From Pseudomonas fluorescens (GTDB lineage Bacteria > Pseudomonadota > Gammaproteobacteria > Pseudomonadales > Pseudomonadaceae), in NCBI RefSeq assembly GCF_002022275.1, contig NZ_MSDF01000046.1, forward strand, positions 1-55,161: DNA of 55,161 bases, given 5' to 3'. The position numbers and the translations under genes are program-made. This document shows positions 35,381 to 42,812 of the stretch, one piece after another. Each line of letters starts with the position of its first letter. Within the stretch, counting starts at the first letter, position 1. The notes beneath the pieces were generated by a model, which worked only from the letters and a program-made list of their open reading frames with translations, ran no database searches and was not told where the DNA came from.

Positions 35381-36100
35381 TCTAATTGCTATGGGAGGCC
35401 CAAACTATGCACTTAGTGTTGTAAGTGCTACTTGATTAGTATGAAAACTCTATATTAGAGCATGTGGTCAAATGAGAGCGCCGATTTGAAAAAGTGTGTA
35501 ATTGGTTCGCGCCGATGAAAGGCACGATGCGAATATTAAATAAAAATTCATGTTCAATAATCCTGACTTAATATTCATGTTGCCCCTGAAAGTTAGTTAC
35601 ACTACATGGCGTATCAGTGACAGGCCCGTGGGGCGTGCACTTTGATGATTAAATCCAGTTTTTTAATGTGCAAATATCTAGATGTCACATGTCTGATGTC
35701 TACCAGAGGTCGCTTCTACGGGCGCCTTACGGGTTGACGCCGTTGTACTAAACGGTGTGAACTGGCATTGCCTTGACATCATGGCCCTCTGACCAAAGTG
35801 CACAAGCACAGGGGGCTGGAGAGTGTGTGTAGTCTTCAGTGCACATGCTTGGGGGCGCTGACGCAGATGACATAACGCTGGCTTATATCAGCGATAAGAC
35901 TTGGATTGGTTATATAACTATGCGCCGTTGAATTATGGCGTCGGGCGACTTCGCGCCTGGTTTATAGCGTTTGTGCGCGTTGAATATACATCGTGTCTTA
36001 ATATATGGGATTGCATTCGCAGGTGGTCACTTGGAAGTCTTCTTTCCATGGCCGCCGGAGCGCTGTTTATTTTGCGGATCGCATTCTAGGGTAAACGTCT
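35381..36100. other. AT-rich gap before hrpS, no convincing gene
   Basis: This 720 bp stretch is visibly AT-richer than its surroundings. It holds only one short open frame (35901-36089, 62 aa) without a ribosome site or family resemblance. No hrp box or sigma-54 site was found. It should contain the hrpS promoter, which I cannot identify. It is also where hrpR would lie if the P. syringae hrpRS pair were present, and no hrpR remnant is recognisable in any frame. Confidence 0.6.
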
Positions 36101-37015
36101 TTGGAAGAGTCAGCTGAGCACTTGGGCTGTATGTCATCGTTGGGTAATGCACTGGATGTCGATCACATCGCGTTCAGTACCGCCCAGCTGAATATCGACT
36201 TGCTGCTGTGTGGTGAGACAGGCACCGGCAAGGACACGTTGGCGAGCAAAATCCACGACTTGTCCCGGCGCACCGGCGCCTTTATCGGTACCAACTGTGC
36301 GGCAATTCCTGAGGCGCTGGCTGAAAGCGAGCTGTTTGGCGTGGTCAATGGTGCGTACACCGGCGCCAGTCGCTCGCGCATGGGCTACATCGAAGCCGCG
36401 CAGGGCGGCACCCTGTACCTGGATGAAATCTGCAGCATGCCGTTGACCCTGCAGGCCAAGTTTCTGCGTTTGCTGGAAACGCGGGGGGTTGAACGGCTGG
36501 GGTCCACGCAGTTCATTCCAGTGAACTTTCGTGTGATCGCCTCGGCGCAGAAAAACCTCGACGATCTGGTCGAGCAGGGCCTGTTTCGCCGTGACCTGTA
36601 TTTCCGCCTGAATGTGCTCACTGTCCAACTTCCCGCCTTACGCGATCGGCGCGAACAGATCGTGCCGATGTTCGACGAGTTCGCCAGGGCCGCCGCCGAG
36701 CAGTTTCAGCGCCCGGTACCGCACCTTGATAGCCACTTGCTGCGCTTATTGTTGAGCCACTCATGGCCGGGCAACCTGCGCGAGTTGAAGTCCGCCGCCA
36801 AGCGTTTCGTGCTCGGTGTGCCGATATTTGCCGATCAACTGACAGCCCGGGCCAACGGCGCCTCGAGCGGGCTGAAGACGCAATTGCTGGTGATCGAAAA
36901 GACCCTGATTCAGCAGTCACTCAAGCGACATAACCAGAGTGTCGAGGCGGTGAGCCAGGAGTTGGAAATTCCGCGCCGCACGCTTTACCACCGCATGAAG
37001 CTGCTGGATCTCTAG
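36101..37015 (+). CDS. hrpS: Sigma-54 enhancer-binding activator HrpS-like (RspR/RspS)
   Basis: This 304-residue AAA+ activator has no N-terminal sensory domain, as in HrpR/HrpS. Motifs: Walker A GETGTGKD (about 38-45), the sigma-54 contact loop GAYTGA (about 84-89), Walker B GGTLYLDEI, the arginine-finger region FRRDLYFRLNV, and a C-terminal Fis-type helix-turn-helix (VEAVSQELEIPRRTLYHRMK). It should activate the hrpL promoter and be inhibited by HrpV. The start is uncertain: TTG at 36101 fits HrpS length best, while ATG at 36131 is the alternative. Only one such gene is present, where P. syringae has two. Confidence 0.92.
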   Translation: MEESAEHLGCMSSLGNALDVDHIAFSTAQLNIDLLLCGETGTGKDTLASKIHDLSRRTGAFIGTNCAAIPEALAESELFGVVNGAYTGASRSRMGYIEAAQGGTLYLDEICSMPLTLQAKFLRLLETRGVERLGSTQFIPVNFRVIASAQKNLDDLVEQGLFRRDLYFRLNVLTVQLPALRDRREQIVPMFDEFARAAAEQFQRPVPHLDSHLLRLLLSHSWPGNLRELKSAAKRFVLGVPIFADQLTARANGASSGLKTQLLVIEKTLIQQSLKRHNQSVEAVSQELEIPRRTLYHRMKLLDL

Positions 37016-37058
37016 CGCGCCTGGCGATGGGGCGATCCATCTTTCGTTAAAAATAACG

Positions 37059-37086
37059 GGAACCTGATGGCAGAGCTTCCCACTCA
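37059..37086 (+). promoter_or_regulatory. hrp box (HrpL promoter) of the hrpA-hrpE operon
   Basis: GGAACC-N15-CCACTCA is a perfect HrpL promoter 46 bp before the hrpA start and 44 bp after the hrpS stop. Confidence 0.94.
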
Positions 37087-37131
37087 CTGATGGCTTGCAT
37101 GGTGCAGGCCCAATTATCAGAGGTGACGCAG

Positions 37132-37473
37132 ATGACTTTTAAACTCCCTAGCGGTAGCGGTTTGCTCAACAGTGCCACTCAGACCGCCAGCAATCTGGGC
37201 GGCTTGGTCAGTGGGGGCTCCAATTTGCTTTCCACGTTGGGCAACGTGTCCAACGGCGGCGTTCCCCAGTCTTCCACCAATGGTTTGGATGGCACAAACG
37301 ACTCGACCCAAGCGTTGGCTAACGCGTCGGCACAATACACTCAGGAACAAAGCGCCTTCGAGATCCAGAAAATGGGCACTGACACCAAGAACGCGGAGAA
37401 CGCCGGCGTGATGGACACGGCTACCAAGGCTCAGAACGCTGAGATTACTGCCGGTAAGGCGATTCAGTACTAA
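37132..37473 (+). CDS. hrpA: Hrp pilus subunit HrpA (RspA)
   Basis: This small cysteine-free protein of 113 residues is the first gene after a hrp box and before hrpZ, the hrpA position. As in HrpA pilins, the N-terminal half is variable and Ser/Gly/Asn-rich, and the C-terminal half is a regular helix (NAENAGVMDTATKAQNAEI) ending in a GKAIQY tail like the GISY ends of P. syringae pilins. In-frame codons run upstream to 37090, but ATG at 37132 follows GAGGTGA at proper spacing. Pilins diverge quickly, so the call rests on length, tail and position. Confidence 0.85.
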   Translation: MTFKLPSGSGLLNSATQTASNLGGLVSGGSNLLSTLGNVSNGGVPQSSTNGLDGTNDSTQALANASAQYTQEQSAFEIQKMGTDTKNAENAGVMDTATKAQNAEITAGKAIQY

Positions 37474-37482
37474 TAGGCCCAG

Positions 37483-37504
37483 GGCCCCTTCACGGGTAGG
37501 GGCC
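37483..37504 (+). terminator. Hairpin between hrpA and hrpZ
   Basis: GGCCCC (37483-37488) and GGGGCC (37499-37504) pair across a 10-base loop, 10 bp after the hrpA stop codon. No T-run follows, so it may be a partial terminator or an mRNA-stabilising stem that favours the pilin over downstream genes. Confidence 0.5.
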
Positions 37505-37528
37505 TCACATTGAGCGGAGGTTAAGGCT

Positions 37529-38623
37529 ATGAGCGTTTCGGGTGCGACTGCGGGAAGTTCTGCCGCCAATGGTTTGCAACTCACAATGGGTACTGTCGCT
37601 ACGAACTCGAGTGAAACGTCCAGCACCAGCGACAATGAATTGAGCCAGTTGGTCGGTGAGCTGACGGGCGACATTACCGGGCCCGATGGAAAGCTCGACA
37701 CCGGCACGCCGCTGGGAAAAATGCTCGACGATTTCGTCAAGAACAACCTGCCGGACGGCTTGGCCAGCCAGGGCGACCCCGCTCAGAGCATGACCAAAAA
37801 GGGTGTATCACAAGCGCTGACCAGCATGATTCAGGATGTGCTCGGCGGGGGTTCCAACTCCAATTCCAGTGACAGTGGCCAGGGTGACCTCAAGTCGCTG
37901 ATCCTGGGGGCGCTGGGCAAATCCAAGCTCGATAGCCTGCTGACGCCGAACCCGGGCCGTGATGGCAGCAACTTTTCCACGTCGGGCGTTGATCCACAGA
38001 TACTCGCCCAGGTCGGAAAGTTCATGGACGATAACCCCGACGAGTTTGCGCCGCCTGACCAAGGCGCGAGCGAAGGGCAGGTGGGCGGTTGGACCGGCGA
38101 ACTGAATGCCAACGTAGCCGGTGATAATTTCCTGAACCACGACGAAAACGCCGCCGTGACCAAGGCGCTCGGCATGTTGGGTCAGATCATGCAGCAGGGC
38201 CTGGCCTCACCTGAAGCATCATCATCGGGGCAGAATTCTTTGCCCACCGGCAATGTATCGTCGAGTTCCGCTGGCGGACAGGAAGGGGGCGCGTCCTACT
38301 TCCCTGTCTTTGGCAATCAGGGCAATCAGGGCAATCAGGCCAGTCAGGGCAGCCAGGGCAGTCAGAGCGCGCTGGGGCAACAAATGCAGGAAATGCAGGC
38401 CATGCAGCAAATGGAGCAGGCGTTCGAGCAATTCGAGCAGGCTGCGCAGGGGGCCGGTGCGAGTCAGGGCAGCTCCAACAGTGGCGGAACCAGCTCGTTC
38501 GACCAACTGATGAGCCTGTTGAATCAGGGTGGCAACTCTACCCACGGCTCGCACCATTCGTCCCCGCTGCAAGCCAGCGCGCAGGACACGTCGAGCAAAA
38601 TCCTGAACAACCTGTTCGGCTGA
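37529..38623 (+). CDS. hrpZ: Harpin HrpZ (RspZ)
   Basis: This is a 364-residue harpin: Gly-, Ser- and Gln-rich, acidic, without cysteine and without a Sec signal. Harpins are secreted by the Hrp pilus, bind lipids and can form pores in plant membranes. The segment FMDDNPDEFAPPDQG with DNFLNHDENAAVTKALGMLGQ (about 170-225) matches HrpZ of P. syringae. Residues 262-279 are an NQG/SQG tripeptide run encoded by a minisatellite. ATG at 37529 follows GGAGG. It is the second gene of the hrpA operon. Confidence 0.9.
   Translation: MSVSGATAGSSAANGLQLTMGTVATNSSETSSTSDNELSQLVGELTGDITGPDGKLDTGTPLGKMLDDFVKNNLPDGLASQGDPAQSMTKKGVSQALTSMIQDVLGGGSNSNSSDSGQGDLKSLILGALGKSKLDSLLTPNPGRDGSNFSTSGVDPQILAQVGKFMDDNPDEFAPPDQGASEGQVGGWTGELNANVAGDNFLNHDENAAVTKALGMLGQIMQQGLASPEASSSGQNSLPTGNVSSSSAGGQEGGASYFPVFGNQGNQGNQASQGSQGSQSALGQQMQEMQAMQQMEQAFEQFEQAAQGAGASQGSSNSGGTSSFDQLMSLLNQGGNSTHGSHHSSPLQASAQDTSSKILNNLFG
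38312..38365 (+). repeat. In-frame 9 bp minisatellite within hrpZ
   Basis: Six tandem units of GGCAATCAG or close variants (GCCAGTCAG, GGCAGCCAG, GGCAGTCAG) encode an NQG/SQG-type tripeptide run. The first three units are nearly identical in DNA. Gains or losses of units keep the frame and would change the harpin length. Confidence 0.88.
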
Positions 38624-38661
38624 TCCCAACAGCCATTCGACCCGCTTGCGGAGGTTCTATC

Positions 38662-39027
38662 ATGAGTATCAATGCAGTCGATCACGCCCGTGCCGCCCAC
38701 CTGGGTGACGCGTCGCGCGGGCTGACCAGTGAGCCCGAGCAGGCGGACGTCGACCTATTCAATGCGGCGATGCGTCAGCATGCCGGTACGCCACCCGCCC
38801 GCTTGGCTGACGCCGTAGCGGGGCCGCTGGTGCATCAACTGGAGAAGATCAACGATCTTTCCGAAAAGGCCAACCGCGCGGTGAAGTCTGCCGCGGGTTC
38901 GCTCAACCCGATGGATATGCTGCAGATGAACCGCTCACTGTCGGCCTATTACCTGCAGAGTGCCCTGACCGCCAAGGTGGTCAGCAAGGGCGGGCAGGCC
39001 CTCGACAAATTGACCAACATGCAGTGA
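38662..39027 (+). CDS. hrpB: T3SS inner rod protein HrpB (RspB/SctI)
   Basis: This 121-residue protein is of the inner-rod (PrgJ/YscI/HrpB) type. The C-terminal third, with NPMDMLQMNRSLSAYYLQSALTAKVVSK in two pieces around residues 82-110, is the signature of the family. It follows hrpZ and precedes hrcJ, the P. syringae order. GGAGG lies upstream of ATG 38662. Confidence 0.92.
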   Translation: MSINAVDHARAAHLGDASRGLTSEPEQADVDLFNAAMRQHAGTPPARLADAVAGPLVHQLEKINDLSEKANRAVKSAAGSLNPMDMLQMNRSLSAYYLQSALTAKVVSKGGQALDKLTNMQ

Positions 39028-39032
39028 TCAGC

Positions 39033-39851
39033 ATGAAGACCTCTGCGCAATGGCGCCGGGCCGTGGCCGTCGCCCTGACGTGCCTGGTCCTCAATGGCTG
39101 CGGCGATCGCGTCGAGTTGCTGCACGGCTTGACCGAACAGGACGCCAATGAAGTGATTGCAGCCCTGGCCGACCGCAACATTTCGGCGGGTAAGCGTCAG
39201 GACAAAGAAGGGGTCGCGGTGTTGGCTGACGGCGGTCAAATCAACCGCGCCGTGCGCGTGCTCGACGCCGCCGGCCTGCCCAAGCGCACGCGTTCGAGCC
39301 TGGGCGAGATTTTCAAGAAGGACGGGGTCATTTCCACGCCGCTCGAAGAGCGCGCCCGCTATGTGTATGCGTTGTCCCAGGAACTGGAGTCGACGCTGGC
39401 TCAGATCGATGGGGTGGTGGTAGCCCGTGTGCATGTGGTGCTGCCCGAACGTATCGCGCCAGGGGAACCGGTCGAGCCGGCCTCGGCGGCGGTATTTATC
39501 AAGTACACCCCGGCGCTGGACACCGACAGCGTACGCGCGCGCATCCAGCAGATGGTCGCCAGCAGTATTCCCGGCATGGCCAACGAGCCGGCAGACTCGA
39601 AAAAGCTCGCCATCGTGTTCGTGCCGGCGGCACCGTTCGAAGACCACCAAAGCCTGGTGAGTTTCGGCCCGTTCCTGCTGGACGCGGCGGCGGTGGGGTA
39701 TTGGCAGGCGATGTCGGTGCTGGCCGTGGGTGCAGTGCTGTTGCTGATGATTGGCCTGACCTTTTTGCTGCGGCCTGACCTGCGTCGTTATCTGCCAGGC
39801 TTTCTGGGGCGGTCCACCTCAACGGAGCTGGTACCGGGCAAGAAAGCGTGA
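39033..39851 (+). CDS. hrcJ: T3SS inner-membrane ring lipoprotein HrcJ (RscJ/SctJ)
   Basis: This 272-residue lipoprotein has a signal peptide ending in the lipobox VLNGC (C23). The YscJ/PrgK ring-building domains lie at about 24-190 (LTEQDANEVIAALADRNI is typical). A C-terminal membrane anchor follows (about 219-244, with LAVGAVLLLMIGLTFLL). ATG at 39033 gives a proper signal peptide; a GTG at 39024 would add three residues. Confidence 0.96.
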   Translation: MKTSAQWRRAVAVALTCLVLNGCGDRVELLHGLTEQDANEVIAALADRNISAGKRQDKEGVAVLADGGQINRAVRVLDAAGLPKRTRSSLGEIFKKDGVISTPLEERARYVYALSQELESTLAQIDGVVVARVHVVLPERIAPGEPVEPASAAVFIKYTPALDTDSVRARIQQMVASSIPGMANEPADSKKLAIVFVPAAPFEDHQSLVSFGPFLLDAAAVGYWQAMSVLAVGAVLLLMIGLTFLLRPDLRRYLPGFLGRSTSTELVPGKKA

Positions 39852-40402
39852 ACGAGACGTTCCTCACCTGGTGGTGTTTTACCTGGCGCTGGGCCCACCG
39901 GTCACGCCTGCACGCCTGGGCCGACGCGGGCTTGTCCGAAGTGCTCGCCGAGTCGCTGGCGGTCACCCGGCATCAGCACTGGTTGACGTTGCTGGGCATC
40001 GACGCCAGCCAGCCGATAACACCGTGCCCGGCACTCCTGCAATGGCTGGCGCTGGCGCCATCGCAACAGCAAGAAGCCTTGCGCCTGGTCGGGCGGATCA
40101 GCTTTCCCATGCACATTGCAGCGGTGGCGGGCGAGCATGAAGACTGGAGCCGCAGCCTGGCCAAGGCGCTGCGTCCTGGCGTCTGGATACCGCCCGGCGC
40201 GGTACCGGATGCACGGGTGCTGCTGGCGGCCTGGGTCGCGCCGCCATGCTGGCCACGCCTGGCGCTGAGTTGGCCACACGCCGAGATCGAAGCCCTCAAC
40301 CTTATTCCGGGCCCGTGGCCCCGCCGCAAGCTGGATACGCTCTGGCAGGCGGTGTTGTGGCGCGTGCATTCCATCCCCCAGCCTGACAGCGAGGCCCACT
40401 GA
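39848..40402 (+). CDS. hrpD: T3SS protein HrpD (RspD/SctK)
   Basis: This 184-residue Trp-rich cytoplasmic protein lies between hrcJ and hrpE, the place of hrpD (SctK family), an accessory of the sorting platform. GTG at 39848 overlaps the hrcJ stop, and its TGA overlaps the hrpE ATG (TGATG). There is little motif evidence beyond gene order and size. Confidence 0.82.
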   Translation: MNETFLTWWCFTWRWAHRSRLHAWADAGLSEVLAESLAVTRHQHWLTLLGIDASQPITPCPALLQWLALAPSQQQEALRLVGRISFPMHIAAVAGEHEDWSRSLAKALRPGVWIPPGAVPDARVLLAAWVAPPCWPRLALSWPHAEIEALNLIPGPWPRRKLDTLWQAVLWRVHSIPQPDSEAH

Positions 40403-40968
40403 TGTTTGTAGCGCGTCGTATCGATCTGCAGACCTCCCAACCCGTCCTTCACGAGCCGATCCTGCGGCGCGAGGTGCGGAGCGGAATCATCCGTGGCGTG
40501 CAAGGGCTGGAAGAAATCCAGGCCCGCGCGGACGCCATCCTGGCCGCTGCCGAGCATCAAGCCGAGCAGTATGTGCAGCAGGCGCAGGCAGAGTTCTGGC
40601 AGCGCGCCGAGGGGTTTCTGCAAACCTGGCAGACGGAACGTGAGCAAGACTTGCAGGCACTGGCCGATCAAGTGGATCAGGTATTGCAGCAGGCCTTGGT
40701 CCAGTTGCTGGGCGAGGTGCCCGAGCCTCGGCGCGTGGCGGTACTGCTCGATCACCTGCTGCGCAGCCAGCAGCGCCCGGTCAACGGGCAGCTCAATTGC
40801 CATCCCGAGCAAGTGCAGAGGGTCACCGATTGGCTGCGCGGCCAGCCGTGTGAAGCATTGTGGACGGTGCAAGCCGACAACGGGCTGGACTGGGATCAGG
40901 TGTACCTGACGACCGCCACGGGTGCGTTCAGCCTGGATTGGGCGGCGATTCAAGGCGTGGCCGGCTGA
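40402..40968 (+). CDS. hrpE: T3SS stator HrpE (RspE/SctL)
   Basis: This 188-residue protein has the SctL/FliH layout. A short N terminus leads to a long Ala/Gln/Glu coiled-coil (about 35-100, with EHQAEQYVQQAQAEFWQRAE), then a C-terminal domain that binds the ATPase HrcN. It is the last gene of the hrpA operon; a REPIN starts 22 bp later. Confidence 0.9.
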   Translation: MFVARRIDLQTSQPVLHEPILRREVRSGIIRGVQGLEEIQARADAILAAAEHQAEQYVQQAQAEFWQRAEGFLQTWQTEREQDLQALADQVDQVLQQALVQLLGEVPEPRRVAVLLDHLLRSQQRPVNGQLNCHPEQVQRVTDWLRGQPCEALWTVQADNGLDWDQVYLTTATGAFSLDWAAIQGVAG

Positions 40969-40990
40969 GGGTCGTGGTCAGTGCGGCCCC

Positions 40991-41090
40991 TGTGGGAGCT
41001 GGCTTGCCTGCGAAGGCGGTGGCATTGCCGAGAGAGATGTCGCCTGACCCACCGCTTTCGCAGCCTCGCTAAAGCTCGACAGCTCCCACA
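40991..41090. repeat. REPIN (TGTGGGAGCTGGCTTGCC family)
   Basis: This inverted pair is more diverged than the others, and the right arm contains CAGCCTCGCTAAAGCTCGACAGC in place of the usual sequence. It follows hrpE directly and may end the hrpA-hrpE transcript. Confidence 0.85.
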
Positions 41091-41161
41091 GTTGATCTGT
41101 GTTGCCGGGTAGATCGGCGTTTGCCAGTGACCGAGCCCTCACAGACAACCACCGATCAGAA

Positions 41162-41189
41162 TGTGTGAGCTGGCTTGCCTGCGATAGCC
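41162..41189 (+). repeat. Solitary REP half-site
   Basis: TGTGTGAGCTGGCTTGCCTG and its extension match the left arm of the common REPIN family with one base change. No inverted partner follows; the next element is a different repeat. Confidence 0.75.
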
Positions 41190-41202
41190 ATAGGTATGCC
41201 GA

Positions 41203-41332
41203 TCGTTCCCACGCTCTGCGTGGGAATGCATCCTGTGACGCTCTGCGTCACCTGGCGCAAGACCTTAACCTCGCGCCGACTTCGGGACGCGGAGCGTCCA
41301 GGGCGGCATTCCCACGCAGAGCGTGGGAACGA
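41203..41332. repeat. Long inverted repeat (TCGTTCCCACGC/TGCGTGGGAA type)
   Basis: The arms TCGTTCCCACGCTCTGCGTG and its reverse complement lie 130 bp end to end, and each arm is itself a small hairpin. Inner hairpins include GTGACGCTCTGCGTCAC and GGGACGCGGAGCGTCC. This is another dispersed Pseudomonas repeat type. With the REP elements it fills the 445 bp gap between hrpE and the harpin-like gene, where no gene is seen. Confidence 0.85.
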
Positions 41333-41413
41333 TCAATGCCCACTTGCCTGGAGCCAGGCGACGTCTTTCGAGCTTGGGAGAAACCGCCACTGATCCTCTC
41401 AGTGGCGGGTGTA

Positions 41414-42595
41414 TCAGGCGTTGCCGAAGGTCACGTCGACGTTCATGGAGTCGGTGTGGCGCATTGGGTTGTTGCCTTGGCCCAGGGTGTCGTCGTTGGG
41501 GTGGAAGTAGGTCTGGCCAGTCGCCGATTGGCCGCCTTGGCTGAGCTGGTCGATCATGTAGTTGGCGCCTTTGTTCATCGTAGCGGTGGAGCCATCGTAG
41601 AACCCGGCGATGGTTTTATTGCCGGCGGAGTCTTGGGTGGTGATGTCTGAAGGGGCATTACCGGCGATGCTGCGGGAGTCGCCGATGTTGAAGCCATTGT
41701 GGTCGGTGGCCGCAATCGATGCATTGCGCCCGTCGATGTCGCTGGTGTTGATAAAACCGTTGTAGAACTCCAGGCGGCTGGCGTTGGGCTGGTATTTACC
41801 GTCTGCGTCGGCTTGCTTGAGCAGGCCGGTGGTGTCGTTTTCGAACTTCATATGGCCGGTCTGGCCGGGTTGCAGGGTCATTTGCGCGACCAGATTATTG
41901 TCTTTGTCGAACTGCCCGATGTTGATCGGCTTGTCCTGGGTGTTGGTCACGTTGAACATGCGCGGGCCGCTGCCGGCCGTTGGCCCGTCGCCGACCGCAG
42001 ACGCTGCGGCGGTTGGCGCTGCTGTGCTGGAGACGCCGCCAGGGGACTGTGCAGCGGCCGCTGGGTCGGTTGCTTTCGAGTCGGCTGGGCCGGTCGCCTT
42101 GCTGACGTCAGTTGGAGGGACGACGGTGCCACCGGCCAGTGGGTCCGAAGCACCGGGTTGCCCTGTGGCCGTGCCTGTGGGGACGCCACCGCTGCCGCCC
42201 GAGACCGGTGCGCTGGCATCTGAGGCGTCATCTGAGGATGATCCACTGTTCTGGCTCTGCAATAACTGGCTAATCAGTTGCATCATCTCAAGCAGTATTT
42301 TCTTGAGCATCGTGCCCATATCGGTGCCGTCCGAGCCTTGTCCGTCAGCTTGAGCGTTGGCTGAGGATGGATCGCCGGCCGGGGCCTGGGCAGGGCCGCC
42401 GTAATTGATCGGCCCACCCGGCGTGGCGTTGGTTACCGAGGGATCGTAAAACTTCGAAACCCCTTGGCCGCCTGCGCCAAAGCCAGGCGCCGAGCCAGCG
42501 GAGTTGGCGTCGGGGCCTGCAGACGGGTCGGGAGCCGGGTCGTAAAGCTTGGATAAAATAGTGCTGGCGGTGCTGTTGAGTCCTTGCAGCGACAT
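41414..42595 (-). CDS. Harpin-like HrpL-regulated secreted protein with unknown C-terminal domain
   Basis: This protein of 393 residues has no cysteine and no Sec signal. Residues 1-80 are Gly/Ser/Pro/Asp-rich. About 90-112 form an amphipathic Met/Leu/Ile helix (MGTMLKKILLEMMQLISQLL) like harpins. About 113-195 are an Ala/Thr/Pro/Gly linker. About 198-393 look like a folded beta-rich domain (RMFNVTNTQDKPINIGQF at its start) that I do not recognise. The layout of a harpin head with a tail domain recalls HrpW, but no pectate lyase motif is seen. A perfect hrp box and GGAG before ATG 42595 support HrpL control and type III export. Confidence 0.72.
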   Translation of the reverse strand: MSLQGLNSTASTILSKLYDPAPDPSAGPDANSAGSAPGFGAGGQGVSKFYDPSVTNATPGGPINYGGPAQAPAGDPSSANAQADGQGSDGTDMGTMLKKILLEMMQLISQLLQSQNSGSSSDDASDASAPVSGGSGGVPTGTATGQPGASDPLAGGTVVPPTDVSKATGPADSKATDPAAAAQSPGGVSSTAAPTAAASAVGDGPTAGSGPRMFNVTNTQDKPINIGQFDKDNNLVAQMTLQPGQTGHMKFENDTTGLLKQADADGKYQPNASRLEFYNGFINTSDIDGRNASIAATDHNGFNIGDSRSIAGNAPSDITTQDSAGNKTIAGFYDGSTATMNKGANYMIDQLSQGGQSATGQTYFHPNDDTLGQGNNPMRHTDSMNVDVTFGNA

Positions 42596-42630
42596 GGGCG
42601 ACTCCGTAACTCGAGTGATGGGTGTCTGAG

Positions 42631-42658
42631 TGGGTGGGAAGCTGAGCCCATCGGTTCC
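42631..42658 (-). promoter_or_regulatory. hrp box (HrpL promoter) of the harpin-like gene
   Basis: On the minus strand it reads GGAACC-N15-CCACCCA, a perfect match to the HrpL consensus, 35 bp before the start codon. Confidence 0.93.
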
Positions 42659-42721
42659 CGCACATCTTCAACTCGAGGCCTGCATTTACAAGATTCGCCA
42701 CTTCCATGGTGTTGCAATTGA

Positions 42722-42799
42722 CGCTATCGCAGGCAAGCCAGCTCCCACATTTGATTGGCGGCGCGGTCAAAAATGTGGGAGCTGGCTTGCCTGCGATGG
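42722..42799. repeat. Two REP sequences in outward (reversed) order
   Basis: The right-arm sequence CGCAGGCAAGCCAGCTCCCA comes first and the left-arm sequence TGGGAGCTGGCTTGCCTGCG second. This is the reverse of the order in the other REPINs of this window, so it is two half-elements back to back. They lie between the porin 3' end and the harpin-like gene promoter. Confidence 0.85.
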
Positions 42800-42812
42800 C
42801 GTCAAAGGCCTA

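Noticed and set aside
35901..36089. 62-codon open frame in the AT-rich gap
   Set aside because: It has no ribosome site, no family resemblance and no conserved neighbour relation. It is likely a chance frame.
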